Counted from the first letter of the stretch, positions 36,596 to 46,297 are shown. The stretch: DNA of 64,000 nt from Alphaproteobacteria bacterium (GCA_016699735.1 CP065008.1:2232001-2296000); one strand, 5' to 3'. Program-made: numbers and translations. Notes: a model not told the origin generated them from the sequence alone.

Positions 36596-37534
36596 TTACT
36601 GTTTCGACGGCTCGGGCGTTTCCGGTTTCACAATCAGGGCCGGATCGATGATCAGAGGCTTATAATTCTCAAACGCCGATTCTTCGGGGGCAACGAAGGA
36701 CGCTTTCGCCTCCTTCAACTGCTCCTGAAACTCGGGAACCTCCATTAATTTTGCCAGCACATCCTCTGCCAGTTTTCGCCCGGCCACGCTGTCGCTCGGA
36801 TAATGAACACCCGCAATCTCGCGCCGCGTCCCGATCGCCCACGCATGGGCCATGTAAATATCCTTATGCTTCTCATCAAGCATGGCAAGGATAAGGCCAA
36901 CGATGTGGGATTGTCCGCCATGACCGGACGGATACGCAGGATGGCCCGGATTCGGGATCACAGTTTTCAAATCCGGCGCAAGAAAATCCGGCCTGACCCG
37001 AAGGAATTCTTTTTTGTAACTAATAATGAAAACCCCAGCATCGACCACAACCTTGGTTATAAGTTCCTCGGCTTCAGGATTTTTCTCCGAGGAGAAAAGC
37101 CCTACCTCTTCATAAGAAACCAGAGGGGTCGGCATATCGTTTTCAAAAACGATAATCTTGATGGTCTCAGGTGTGCGAAGATTCGCTGCAAAATTTTTCA
37201 ACGTCTCAAGCTCGGCAGAGGTTTCAGGACTATCGTTAGCGGGAAACGTAGGGACTTCAAATGCAGTATCCTTGGGCAGAAAAGCCGGCCCCATATGAAG
37301 AAAACGCAGCACTTCAGGATCCCAACTGGAATCTGGATAAATCGCCTGAGCAGTACCTTCAGGGATTTTCGGCAAGAGCTTAACGGCCTCAGGCTCCAGA
37401 GCAGGAGGAGCTCCCTTCGCAACCTGCGGCGAAAAAAACAAGACCGCGGTTACAGCCAAAGTCGAAAAAAGCAGAACCAGACGGCCCGTCATGAATCGTA
37501 TTTTGTCCAAAATTTTTCCCCTTGGATCATACAT
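36596..37534 (-). CDS. PAP2-family acid phosphatase, secreted
   Basis: A 312-residue protein with an N-terminal signal or anchor helix (about residues 17-42). It carries the three-part phosphatidic acid phosphatase signature: KKEFLRVRP, PAYPSGHGGQS and GTRREIAGVHYPSD, which hold the conserved Lys, Arg, His and the His nucleophile. This order and the soluble nature fit class A non-specific acid phosphatases, which dephosphorylate phosphomonoesters in the periplasm. It lies four bases behind atpG and 22 bases before the atpD leader region, so it is part of the atp transcript; the pairing is unusual. A start at Met15 is possible. Confidence 0.85.
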   Translation of the reverse strand: MYDPRGKILDKIRFMTGRLVLLFSTLAVTAVLFFSPQVAKGAPPALEPEAVKLLPKIPEGTAQAIYPDSSWDPEVLRFLHMGPAFLPKDTAFEVPTFPANDSPETSAELETLKNFAANLRTPETIKIIVFENDMPTPLVSYEEVGLFSSEKNPEAEELITKVVVDAGVFIISYKKEFLRVRPDFLAPDLKTVIPNPGHPAYPSGHGGQSHIVGLILAMLDEKHKDIYMAHAWAIGTRREIAGVHYPSDSVAGRKLAEDVLAKLMEVPEFQEQLKEAKASFVAPEESAFENYKPLIIDPALIVKPETPEPSKQ

Positions 37535-37538
37535 AGGA

Positions 37539-38465
37539 TCACACCGCCTCCGCCCCGGAGATGATCTCGATCAGCTCCTTGGTGATGTAAGCCTGACGCG
37601 CCCGGTTGTATTGAAGCGTGAGGTCATTGATGCGCTCACCGGCATTTCGTGTCGCGTTATCCATAGCGGTCATCCGCGCCGCCTGCTCCCCGGCGGAACT
37701 GTCCAGCATCGCGCCATAAATCTGAATGCTCAGATTACGCGGCAGAAGTTTGCTCAGGATCATATCCTCGTCCGGCTCGAAACTGTAGGGCGAAAGCAAC
37801 GAAGCCGCAACCGGCTCCTCAGCCTTGACGGCTTTTCCTTTAGCCGTACTCTTGGCGCCCTGCTGCCGGGCCTTAAAGGGGATAAGCTGCTGCGTCACCG
37901 GAGTCTGCGTAAGAATCGATTTGAACTCGTTATAGATCACGCTGCAGACATCGAACTGTCCGGCCTCGAACCGCGCCAGAATAAAATCCGATATTTTCTG
38001 CGCGACGGCAAATTCAACGGTATTCTTCCCGAACACATCGCGGAAACTCTCGACGATCAGGCTGCCATACTCGCGGCGGATCATGTCGCGCCCCTTGCGC
38101 CCCACGCAAACGATCGAGACGTCCTTGTTCTCGGACCGCAAGGCCGCAATTCTCAGCTTGAGCTCCTTCACGGCATAGGCGTTGAACCCGCCGCACAAAC
38201 CGCGATCCGCCGTAACGAGAACCAGCAGATGCCGCTTGTCGGAACCCGTTCCGGCCAGAAGTTTCGGGCTGGCCGGGGTAATCGTGACATTCGAGGCCAG
38301 ACGAGCAAGCATCTCGGACATGGAACGGGCGTAAGGCTGGCTGGCCTCGGCCTGTTCCTGTGCGCGGCGCAGCTTGCTGGCCGCCACCATCTTCATGGCG
38401 GACGTGATCTTCCGGGTGGATTTCACCGATTTGATACGGTCCCTGTAATCGCGTAAGCTCGGCAT
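37539..38465 (-). CDS. atpG: ATP synthase gamma subunit
   Basis: A 308-residue central-stalk subunit. The N-terminal MPSLRDYRDRIKSVKSTRKI and the C-terminal DNATRNAGERINDLTLQYNRARQA helices that rotate inside the alpha-beta ring are highly conserved. A 15-residue lysine-rich insert (QQGAKSTAKGKAVKAEE) is seen in the middle of the gamma core, as in some alphaproteobacterial forms. It follows atpA and precedes the PAP2 phosphatase gene. Confidence 0.97.
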   Translation of the reverse strand: MPSLRDYRDRIKSVKSTRKITSAMKMVAASKLRRAQEQAEASQPYARSMSEMLARLASNVTITPASPKLLAGTGSDKRHLLVLVTADRGLCGGFNAYAVKELKLRIAALRSENKDVSIVCVGRKGRDMIRREYGSLIVESFRDVFGKNTVEFAVAQKISDFILARFEAGQFDVCSVIYNEFKSILTQTPVTQQLIPFKARQQGAKSTAKGKAVKAEEPVAASLLSPYSFEPDEDMILSKLLPRNLSIQIYGAMLDSSAGEQAARMTAMDNATRNAGERINDLTLQYNRARQAYITKELIEIISGAEAV

Positions 38466-38540
38466 TGCTTCTTAATTCCTCTTAACGCAACAGCGCTTAT
38501 TTTAACGGGCCGAAGCCCCGACCCTCATCAACACGCAAAA

Positions 38541-40088
38541 TTATGCGGCTTCCTTTTTACCGATAAAATTCTTGGTAAAGTCAGCAAGAAAGGCCTTGAG
38601 CTTCTCTTCGTTCTTTTCTTCGATTTTTTTCTCGGAGCGGATTGACTCAAGAATGTCAGGGGAGCTTGCGCGCATCTGCTCAAGCAGACGGCTCTCATAT
38701 TCCTCGACTTTACCCATATCGACCGTATCGAGGTAACCGCGTGTTCCGGCGTAAATAACCACAACCTGCTCTTCAACGGGCATCGGGCGGTACTGAGGCT
38801 GCTTCAGAAGGAGCGTCAAACGCGCTCCCCGCGCCAGAAGCCTCTGCGTACTGGCATCGAGGTCGGACGCGAACTGCGCGAAGGCCTCCATCTCGCGGTA
38901 CTGCGCGAGTTCAAGCTTGATCGTTCCCGCAACCTGCTTCATCGCACGGATCTGCGCCGCCGAACCCACCCGCGAAACGGACGCGCCGACGTCAATCGCG
39001 GGGCGGATACCTTTAAAGAACAGACCCGTCTCGAGGAAGATCTGCCCGTCGGTAATCGAAATGACGTTCGTCGGGATGTAGGCGGAAATGTCCCCGGCCT
39101 GCGTCTCGATGATCGGCAGCGCGGTCAGGGAACCGCCGCCATGATCGTCGTTCAGCTTCGCCGCACGCTCCAGCAGACGGGAGTGAATGTAGAACACGTC
39201 CCCCGGATAAGCTTCGCGGCCCGGCGGACGGCGCAGCAAGAGAGACATCTGGCGGTAAGCCACCGCCTGCTTGGACAGATCGTCGTAAATGGCCAGCGCG
39301 TGCATCCCGTTGTCGCGGAAATATTCGCCCATCGTGCATCCGGCGTAAGGCGCCAGGAACTGCAGCGGCGCGGGATCGGAAGCGGTAGCCGCAACGACGA
39401 TGGAATATTCCATCGCGCCTTGCTCTTCCAGCTCCTTCACGAGCTGCGCGACCGTCGAGCGTTTCTGCCCGATAGAAACATAGATACAGTAAAGTTTTTC
39501 TTTTTCGTTCTTGGACTTGTTGACCGACTTCTGGTTGATAATGGTGTCTACAGCCACGGCGGTCTTCCCGGTCTGACGGTCGCCGATGATCAACTCCCGC
39601 TGCCCGCGCCCGATGGGAACCAGCGCGTCGATAGCCTTCAGGCCCGTCTGCATCGGCTCGGAAACCGATTTACGCGGAATGATGCCTGGCGCCTTGACTT
39701 CGATCCGGCTCGTGGAGGACGCCTTGATCGGCCCCTTGCCGTCCAGCGGATTGCCCAGCGGATCGACGACGCGGCCCAGAAGTTCCTTCCCGGTCGGGAT
39801 TTCGACGATTTTCTTGGTCCGGCGCACGATATCGCCTTCCTTAATTTCCCGGTCACTGCCGAAAATAACGACCCCGACATTGTCGGATTCAAGGTTCAGC
39901 GCCATACCCACAACGCCCTTCTGGAATTCGACCATCTCCCCGGCCTGAACATTATCAAGGCCGTAGACCCGCGCAACCCCGTCCCCGACGGACAGGACTT
40001 TGCCGATCTCGGCGACGTCGGCCTGAGCCTCGAAGTCGGCGATTTGTTCTTTCAACAGTTTGGTGATTTCTGAAGCGCGAAGTTCCAT
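38541..40088 (-). CDS. atpA: ATP synthase alpha subunit
   Basis: A 515-residue non-catalytic nucleotide-binding subunit of F1. Walker A (GDRQTGKTA) lies near residue 170. IYDDLSKQAVAYRQMSLLLRRPPGREAYPGDVFYIHSRLLERAAKL is the highly conserved central region, and the C-terminal helical bundle is normal. Its ATG overlaps the atpH stop (TAATG). Confidence 0.98.
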   Translation of the reverse strand: MELRASEITKLLKEQIADFEAQADVAEIGKVLSVGDGVARVYGLDNVQAGEMVEFQKGVVGMALNLESDNVGVVIFGSDREIKEGDIVRRTKKIVEIPTGKELLGRVVDPLGNPLDGKGPIKASSTSRIEVKAPGIIPRKSVSEPMQTGLKAIDALVPIGRGQRELIIGDRQTGKTAVAVDTIINQKSVNKSKNEKEKLYCIYVSIGQKRSTVAQLVKELEEQGAMEYSIVVAATASDPAPLQFLAPYAGCTMGEYFRDNGMHALAIYDDLSKQAVAYRQMSLLLRRPPGREAYPGDVFYIHSRLLERAAKLNDDHGGGSLTALPIIETQAGDISAYIPTNVISITDGQIFLETGLFFKGIRPAIDVGASVSRVGSAAQIRAMKQVAGTIKLELAQYREMEAFAQFASDLDASTQRLLARGARLTLLLKQPQYRPMPVEEQVVVIYAGTRGYLDTVDMGKVEEYESRLLEQMRASSPDILESIRSEKKIEEKNEEKLKAFLADFTKNFIGKKEAA

Positions 40089-40684
40089 TACACTACCTCT
40101 TTCAAGTTTTGTTCTGCATTCTGATTGGCGCTCCGGGTCAAGGACGCACCAAGGGATTCAAGTTTCCGGCGGACGGAATCGTCGATCATCACCGACCCGA
40201 TCGTTACGACCATCCCCCCGATGATCGAGGGATCGACCGACGTCTCAAGCTTCACGTTCTTGCCGAGCGCCGTGGAAATTTTGGTCTGAAAACCGTTTTT
40301 CTGCTCTTCGGACAACGGCTTGGCCGTCTCGATACGGACGGCAACCTCACCGCTTCTCTCGGTTTTGAGTTCAAAAAACCTCGCAATCACGCCGTCGAGA
40401 AGACCGATCCGACCATTGCGGATGAGGACGTTAATAAAATTGCGTGTCAGAGGAGAAAACCCGCCCTGATCGGCGATGCCGTCCATAATTTTTGTCTGCT
40501 GGCTTTTGGGGATCAGAGGGGAAGCCACAAAACGCCGAAAATCCTGCGAATCTTTCGCCATTTCGGCGATTTGACCGAGATCACCGGAAACAACCTCAAG
40601 AGACTTCTTTTCTTCGGCCAGGTCCAGCAGGGCGGACGCATAGCGGAAGAGGATGGCGGATTCACCTGCACCGGACTTGGCCAA
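40088..40684 (-). CDS. atpH: ATP synthase delta subunit
   Basis: A 198-residue delta (OSCP-like) subunit that joins F1 to the peripheral stalk. The N-terminal AILFRYASALLDLAEEKKS and the C-terminal GGMVVTIGSVMIDDSVRRKLESLG motif are typical. It is the first gene of the cluster. The F0 genes (atpB, E, F) are not in the window; alphaproteobacteria usually keep them elsewhere. Confidence 0.95.
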   Translation of the reverse strand: MAKSGAGESAILFRYASALLDLAEEKKSLEVVSGDLGQIAEMAKDSQDFRRFVASPLIPKSQQTKIMDGIADQGGFSPLTRNFINVLIRNGRIGLLDGVIARFFELKTERSGEVAVRIETAKPLSEEQKNGFQTKISTALGKNVKLETSVDPSIIGGMVVTIGSVMIDDSVRRKLESLGASLTRSANQNAEQNLKEVV

Positions 40685-40815
40685 TTCTTTCGTATCCCTA
40701 TATTACCAGCGGTTTTGCACAATTTTTTTACGAGGGGAGAATTAGCATAAGCAACCCGCCCTGACAAGCCCCCCGGCAGAGCCAAAAGGTTAATTATTTA
40801 AGCAGAAAAGCAAAT

Positions 40816-41664
40816 TCACGGCATGATCATCGAAAGCAGGGCCGGATCGATGATTTTCCACCCCCAGAAAGGGTACTGCTGCGGAGATAAAGCCATCGCT
40901 GCTCCCCGGAACAGGATCAGATGCGCGGTATAGATTTCCAGCGTCCGCCGCCCGGTGAACATCAGCAGATACCGCAACGGTCCCAGCGCCCGGGTCAGTT
41001 TCGGATAGGTCGCAGGCTTAAAGCGCCAGAGGACCATAGCAACCAGACCGAACCCGACAAACAGAGCCAGCGCCTGACTGGCCTCAGGAATATTAAGGGT
41101 CAATCCCTGAGAAAACAGGAACAGGAAAAACGACAGGAATACGAACAGATAGAGATACCGTTTATCCATCGACATTTTATCTGGAAAACGCCTCATCTGA
41201 CCAAAGATGACAAAGAAAAGGATAATCGAGCCATATTCGAACATCAGGGAACTCGGAAGCGTTCCCAAGAGCAGTAGGAAAAATATCCCGCGCATATGCT
41301 CCGGGCTTTCCAGCGCCTTGCGGGCCACAGCGTCGCGCACGTAACGCGCCGCGATAATGGTGAACAGGATATTGAGGGGGAAAATAGTCCCCCCCGACAC
41401 CATGGCGCTGAGCGTCACCAGTCCGGCGCAAACCCACAAGCGTTTGGGGATCGCTGTTGTTTGGGCATACCCGATCAGGAAAAACCAGATCGGGATGCAA
41501 AAACGCCCCAGAACCCGGAACCAGACAACCTCGACATTGTTCGTCCCCGGAACATACGGAAAGAAAAAATGCCCCGTATGGTCGATGATCATAAGGATCA
41601 GCGCCAATGTCTTGAGCAGGTCGTAAGAGGTGATTTCCGGGGGAAGGGCTTTAGCTTGGGACAT
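40816..41664 (-). CDS. TraX-like membrane acyltransferase, copy 1
   Basis: A 282-residue integral membrane protein with about eight or nine helices. It shares the TraX/acyltransferase pattern with the other two copies: TSYDLLKTLALILMIIDHTGH, VLGRFCIPIWFFLIGYA, FEYGS, and a C-terminal GRRTLEIYTAH. F-plasmid TraX acetylates the N-terminus of pilin, so transfer of acyl groups to a surface or periplasmic target is the family theme. The DH pair and the His in the last motif are candidates for catalysis. Met6 (41664) is used; an ATG at 41679 is in frame. It is transcribed towards atpH, 131 bases away. Confidence 0.8.
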   Translation of the reverse strand: MSQAKALPPEITSYDLLKTLALILMIIDHTGHFFFPYVPGTNNVEVVWFRVLGRFCIPIWFFLIGYAQTTAIPKRLWVCAGLVTLSAMVSGGTIFPLNILFTIIAARYVRDAVARKALESPEHMRGIFFLLLLGTLPSSLMFEYGSIILFFVIFGQMRRFPDKMSMDKRYLYLFVFLSFFLFLFSQGLTLNIPEASQALALFVGFGLVAMVLWRFKPATYPKLTRALGPLRYLLMFTGRRTLEIYTAHLILFRGAAMALSPQQYPFWGWKIIDPALLSMIMP

Positions 41665-41758
41665 ACTATGCCAGATCATTGCAACTGCTCAGACTATATC
41701 TTGCTAAACTGCCCTCGAACAGGGTCAATAACGAAGAAACGGGTGAAACAGTTTCTCC

Positions 41759-42580
41759 TCAAAAGAACCAGGAAATAAGACCCGGTGGCGCCCAGTGCCA
41801 GTCCAAAAACGCATAAGTGTCGGGATAAAGCGCCATACAAATTCCCCGGAAGATCAGGATATGCAGCACGTAGATTTCCATCGTCCGCCGCCCCATGATA
41901 TGGATGAGGAAGGTACCGGGGCGCGTCAAGACCCTCGTCAGGGCAGGATAGTCGGCAGCCTTGAAACGCTCAAGCAAGGCCGAAATTGCAAACAGACCGA
42001 CAAACAGCACACCCACCTGCGCCAGAGTCAGGCTAGGCATAAAAACCCCCTGCAGAATCCCAAAGAAAAACACACTCGAATAGGCAAAAAGTTTGGTATG
42101 CCAAGGCTTCAACCTCTCCTTCAGGACTGCGCGGTTGCGGGCAATAAACCCCTGCAGGACGAACATGATCCCCAGAGTCCCGTACTCGAACAGCAACCCC
42201 GTTGGTACCGCAGCAAACAGAAGCAGCAGAAACCAGCCCCTGAGATTCTGGGAACTTTGTGTGGCCCGGATGGCACAGCCATGACGGGTTTTGCGGATCA
42301 GCGCGATGGTAAAAAGAATATCAAGCGGAAAGACATATTGCCCCGCCACCAGCGCGGAAAGAGTCACGATCGCCCCTCCGAGGAGGATTTTTGGAGAAAC
42401 GGCATCCGTCCGGGCATAGCCGATCAAAAAGAACCAGATCGGCACACACAGCCGCCCCAGAACCCGGAACCACATTTCATCCGGGTAAAAATGATGGCCG
42501 ACATGGTCGGTGATCATCAGGATCAGGGCCAGAGCCTTGAGCAAATCGTAAGACGTCAAATGGCTGGTTCGCTGAATCAT
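41759..42580 (-). CDS. TraX-like membrane acyltransferase, copy 2
   Basis: A 273-residue paralogue of the 40816-41664 gene. The shared segments are LTSYDLLKALALILMITDH, VLGRLCVPIWFFLIGYAR, FEYGT and GRRTMEIYVLH, with the same order and spacing. It lies about 95 bases upstream of copy 1, so the pair is a tandem duplication in one operon. A GTG at 42598 is in frame, but the ATG at 42580 fits the family N-terminus better. The target molecule is unknown. Confidence 0.8.
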   Translation of the reverse strand: MIQRTSHLTSYDLLKALALILMITDHVGHHFYPDEMWFRVLGRLCVPIWFFLIGYARTDAVSPKILLGGAIVTLSALVAGQYVFPLDILFTIALIRKTRHGCAIRATQSSQNLRGWFLLLLFAAVPTGLLFEYGTLGIMFVLQGFIARNRAVLKERLKPWHTKLFAYSSVFFFGILQGVFMPSLTLAQVGVLFVGLFAISALLERFKAADYPALTRVLTRPGTFLIHIMGRRTMEIYVLHILIFRGICMALYPDTYAFLDWHWAPPGLISWFF

Positions 42581-42679
42581 GAATGCGTTGCTCTTCACAG
42601 GGTATCGACTTTCAATTCCTAAAAAAAAATCTTACACTACACATCCGCTTAATATAATCTTGCGTTAGGACAAACAAAC

Positions 42680-44140
42680 GTGAAAAAAGACAGTTTATCG
42701 CCCCTTCTGTATATCATCATCCTGATCGAGGGCTATATTGTTCTGTCCACCGAGCTTCTGGCGATACGGCAAACAATTCCATTCGTAGGCACGGGAACCG
42801 ACACGGTATCAATCATAATCGCCGCAGTACTCATGCCACTGGCGATCGGCTATTATACAGGCGGAAGATTCCGCCCCTGCAAGATATACGGAAATTATAT
42901 CTCCTTGCGAAAAAAGCTGACATTCAATCTTATACTCTCGACGGTTATTCTCCTGCCCGGAATGTCTCTGGTCTTCATGGAATGGTTTTTCCAGAATTTG
43001 CTGGTAGACATCGGAATTACATCTCGCATAGTGCAAACATCTCTTTACGCAACTTTTTTTGTAGCAATTCCCGTTTACTTTCTGGGTCAGACCATCCCGC
43101 TTGTCAGCAATTACTTCACGAAAACAAAACTTTCGGAAATCACAGGACGAATGCTCTTTTTCTCGACCTTGGGTTCGTTTTTGGGGGCGGTGTTTTCCAC
43201 TCTGGTCCTGATGGCCACGATTGGAGTCCACCACACGGTTTCATTAACCTTCGTCCTTCTGTCCATCGTCGTTATCCTTCTGCAACGACGCAAACTGTCC
43301 GAGCCGGTTTTTTTATCACTCAGCCTGACAGTGATCGGACTCTTTCTGAATTCCAACCATGTGATGAGCGACAAAAGCATCGTCTATAACAACCAGTACC
43401 AGATGGCCCAAATTCTTCATAAAGGCGAAGAAAGGCATCTGCTTCTGAATTCAAACTGGTCTTCAATGTACGACGATTACGGACGCAAATACCCCTACAT
43501 TGAGTTTGCAGAACGTCAGGGCATAGATCCTATAAGAAACTCCGAGACTCCAAGAGACATCCTCGTCATAGGGGCGGGAGCGTTTACTCTTGGATTTGAA
43601 GACGAAAACAACAACTACATTTACATCGATATCGACCCGGATCTTCTAAAAACAGCCGAAAAATATATCCTCAAGGACAAGCTGAAAAAAAATAAGACGT
43701 TTCTGGTCGAGGAAGCTAGAGCTTTCCTCACGCGCAGTAAAAGGGAAGGAAAGAAATTCGACGTCATTTTTCTTGATGCCTATCTCGGAGGAGCGAGTAT
43801 TCCAGAACATCTGGTCACGCAGGAGTTCTTCATTCAAATCAAGGATAGCATGAAGAACGGCGGAATACTGATAACAAACTTCATCGCGTCTCCGAATTTC
43901 GCAGACAGGATGTCACGCTCGATTGATAACACGATCCGGTCGGTCATGCCGCATGTATCAAGGGTTGTCATGAATGAAAAACTTTTACCATTTAACGATG
44001 ATGCCAATATCATGGCCAACGTGTCATATATTTACCGTCATCAGGAGGATTATGATCTTGGCGTGATTTACACTGACGACAAGAACACGGTTTATATGGA
44101 TAAGCCCCAGAATATGCTCAACGCATTCGGCAAGAAATAA
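42680..44140 (+). CDS. Membrane protein with spermidine-synthase-like C-terminal domain
   Basis: A 486-residue protein. The N-terminal half has about seven membrane helices (residues 8 to 220), and the C-terminal half is a Rossmann fold resembling spermidine synthases: DILVIGAGAFTLGF, YIYIDIDPDLLKTAEKYI, FLVEEARAFL and DVIFLDAYLGGASIPEHL, then EFFIQIKDSMKNGGIL. The usual catalytic DSxDP segment after the fourth strand is replaced by DAYLGG, so aminopropyl transfer is doubtful. The gene is coupled (TAATG) to the third TraX-like gene, and divergent to copies 1 and 2. Confidence 0.8.
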   Translation: MKKDSLSPLLYIIILIEGYIVLSTELLAIRQTIPFVGTGTDTVSIIIAAVLMPLAIGYYTGGRFRPCKIYGNYISLRKKLTFNLILSTVILLPGMSLVFMEWFFQNLLVDIGITSRIVQTSLYATFFVAIPVYFLGQTIPLVSNYFTKTKLSEITGRMLFFSTLGSFLGAVFSTLVLMATIGVHHTVSLTFVLLSIVVILLQRRKLSEPVFLSLSLTVIGLFLNSNHVMSDKSIVYNNQYQMAQILHKGEERHLLLNSNWSSMYDDYGRKYPYIEFAERQGIDPIRNSETPRDILVIGAGAFTLGFEDENNNYIYIDIDPDLLKTAEKYILKDKLKKNKTFLVEEARAFLTRSKREGKKFDVIFLDAYLGGASIPEHLVTQEFFIQIKDSMKNGGILITNFIASPNFADRMSRSIDNTIRSVMPHVSRVVMNEKLLPFNDDANIMANVSYIYRHQEDYDLGVIYTDDKNTVYMDKPQNMLNAFGKK

Positions 44141-44931
44141 TGACAGAAAAGCCACTTGTGAATACGTTTTTTGCGCCCCTCCAGGCGCTGAAAAAAAATA
44201 TGACTGCCTACGATCTTCTGGCCCTGAACGTCGCCATCATGATCTTCGGCCATACTTGTTATTACTTTATCAATGACATCATGTGGTTAAGAATTCCCGA
44301 CCGCTCTCTTGTCTGCATATGGCTCATCCCCGTCGGCTACAATCTCGGACGCCGCCCGGGAAAGACAATGTGGTTTGGAGCCGCGCTGTTGACCGCTTCA
44401 AACTACATATTATTTGAAAAAATAGACGTTAATTTTTTATGGACGATTATGCTAGTCCGTGTGCTGACAGAACCCTTGATTACTCAACTGCTGAAAAACA
44501 AAACCTTGTTTTGGGGCGTAAACATACTTTTTCTTATTTTGTCACCCATTACCAACGTCTTCTTTGAATATGGCACACTGGCGTTTATCATGGCCATGGC
44601 CGCCTGGGTCAGAAAGAACGAGGCGTTTATCGAGAATAAATTTATAAAACCCTCTGAATACTTTATCTTTGCCTTGTTTGCACACTTGATATTCACACAC
44701 GTCGTTTTTCAATTTTCCTACCTGGAAACTTTTCTGACGAGCCTAGGATCAGCGGTTACATTCTGGCTTCTGTATGACATGAGAACGCTGTTGTTGAATT
44801 CTCTAAGACGCAGACCCAAGGATGTTATCGAAAAATTCTGCTACTTTCTCGGGCACAAAAGTCTTGAAATATATATCGTACACGTCTTTGCTTTCCAGCT
44901 GATCTATTACTTCCTGGTGATGAAACATTGA
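44140..44931 (+). CDS. TraX-like membrane acyltransferase, copy 3 (diverged)
   Basis: A 263-residue membrane protein with about eight helices. It aligns with copies 1 and 2 at MTAYDLLALNVAIMIFGHT, MWLRIPDRSLVCIWLIPVGYN, FEYGT and GHKSLEIYIVH. The Asp of the DH pair is Gly here (FGH) and the LGR arginine region is altered, so it may have a different substrate or be inactive. Its start overlaps the stop of the spermidine-synthase-like gene by one base, so they are made together. AT-rich composition. Confidence 0.75.
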   Translation: MTEKPLVNTFFAPLQALKKNMTAYDLLALNVAIMIFGHTCYYFINDIMWLRIPDRSLVCIWLIPVGYNLGRRPGKTMWFGAALLTASNYILFEKIDVNFLWTIMLVRVLTEPLITQLLKNKTLFWGVNILFLILSPITNVFFEYGTLAFIMAMAAWVRKNEAFIENKFIKPSEYFIFALFAHLIFTHVVFQFSYLETFLTSLGSAVTFWLLYDMRTLLLNSLRRRPKDVIEKFCYFLGHKSLEIYIVHVFAFQLIYYFLVMKH

Positions 44932-44932
44932 G

Positions 44933-46258
44933 TCAGAAAAGCTTGCCGACCTTCGCCTTTTCTTCAGAGTAAATCAGGAAGGGAAACCTTTTTGCAATAC
45001 CTCGGAATATCCCGCGTTCATTGATCCAGTTTGCGTAAGCAACATACTCAGGATACTGCGAAAGATGATTTTCCTCCGTACGCGCCCGGAGATAATAGAT
45101 AAAGCAAATTCCGAAAAACATGACCATCAACTGCAGGCTGCCTAAAGGTCCGCCTAGACTTAAAAAGGGAACGTAGACAAAAAGGCGGTTGAGCATTTTT
45201 GAGACATACTGGGGATGCTTCGTAAAGCGAAAGGGACCGGAAGTCAGAACCCCACGGTAGGTCAGGTTGGAGAAACGGATTCCGAACGTTAGAGTGGCCA
45301 GCGCCTCCGTGCACATAAAGACAATGCTAAGCACGCCCCAAACCACGAGAAGAAGAGGAAAATCAGACAGCCATGTATGCCATTCGGGATTGGCAAAAAA
45401 ATCATCAAAAAAAACCTTGATCATCAGGACTTCCCAGAACGGATAATAACAGGCCAGACAGACGAGCCAGCCAACGAGCGTTGGGTCCAGTGAGCGGATA
45501 TGGCTGTCGAGAACCCTGAAGGTCATAAAATATCCGATAAGGCCGAAAAGAATGTCCATAGCCCCCAGAAAGAAATAGATCAGCATGATAAACTTAAGGA
45601 TGCCGTACCATGTAAAGTCAGAGGAAACTGTAAGATTGGCGTCAATAAACTCACCGTGGCCTTTCATAAGAAAAGCGATATATATTGAGAAATAGGAGAG
45701 CATCACAGGCACATAAAACGCACGAAGGCCGATCGATTTCAGATGATGGACAATGATTTTGGGATCAACCTCATCTCTGCGGCCCATAAGCAAGGCTCCA
45801 AAATGCCAAAACCCGTCCTTTGGCCTGTCCAGACGGTGGTCAAATTCGGAAAAATATATCGGGCCGCCGATTACATAGATCATAAGCAGAGGAAAAAAAT
45901 AAGACAGGGCCGGGTTGAAAAATTCGTCGTGCCAATAAAGCGGGACAAAAAGATAAAAAAGCAGAATCAGAGCCAGAGAACTATAATAGCCAAGAAGTTT
46001 GGTCTTAAGCCTCTCCGTATCCTTGGCGATGGGAGTATCAAGGAAACCAACTCCCGGCCTCTTATGCACCTTGAGGATAAAAATCTCACCCAGGAGTATA
46101 GGAATCAACGCAGCGGTGATGCCGACAACCGAAAGGGTAAAGACATCCGATTCAGGCAAAACAGCAAATGTAATATTGGCTGCGGCAATAAAGAAAACAC
46201 CGCCGATAAAATTCACCAAAAAACTTGAGGCTGAGGGGGGAATCTTGGCTGTCGTCAT
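44933..46258 (-). CDS. Membrane methyltransferase, ICMT/PEMT-like
   Basis: A 441-residue membrane protein with about ten helices. Near the C-terminus it carries the isoprenylcysteine carboxyl methyltransferase / phospholipid methyltransferase signature: GPFRFTKHPQYVSKML, then YYLRARTEENHLSQYPEYVAYANWI, where the His-Pro pair and the paired Glu residues bind S-adenosylmethionine. The N-terminal 250 residues are extra and unassigned. It ends two bases from copy 3 of the TraX-like genes (convergent). Confidence 0.75.
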   Translation of the reverse strand: MTTAKIPPSASSFLVNFIGGVFFIAAANITFAVLPESDVFTLSVVGITAALIPILLGEIFILKVHKRPGVGFLDTPIAKDTERLKTKLLGYYSSLALILLFYLFVPLYWHDEFFNPALSYFFPLLMIYVIGGPIYFSEFDHRLDRPKDGFWHFGALLMGRRDEVDPKIIVHHLKSIGLRAFYVPVMLSYFSIYIAFLMKGHGEFIDANLTVSSDFTWYGILKFIMLIYFFLGAMDILFGLIGYFMTFRVLDSHIRSLDPTLVGWLVCLACYYPFWEVLMIKVFFDDFFANPEWHTWLSDFPLLLVVWGVLSIVFMCTEALATLTFGIRFSNLTYRGVLTSGPFRFTKHPQYVSKMLNRLFVYVPFLSLGGPLGSLQLMVMFFGICFIYYLRARTEENHLSQYPEYVAYANWINERGIFRGIAKRFPFLIYSEEKAKVGKLF

Positions 46259-46297
46259 GATCTTGTCTGAAAAGGAAGCTTGAAAATCCTAGAGCTA

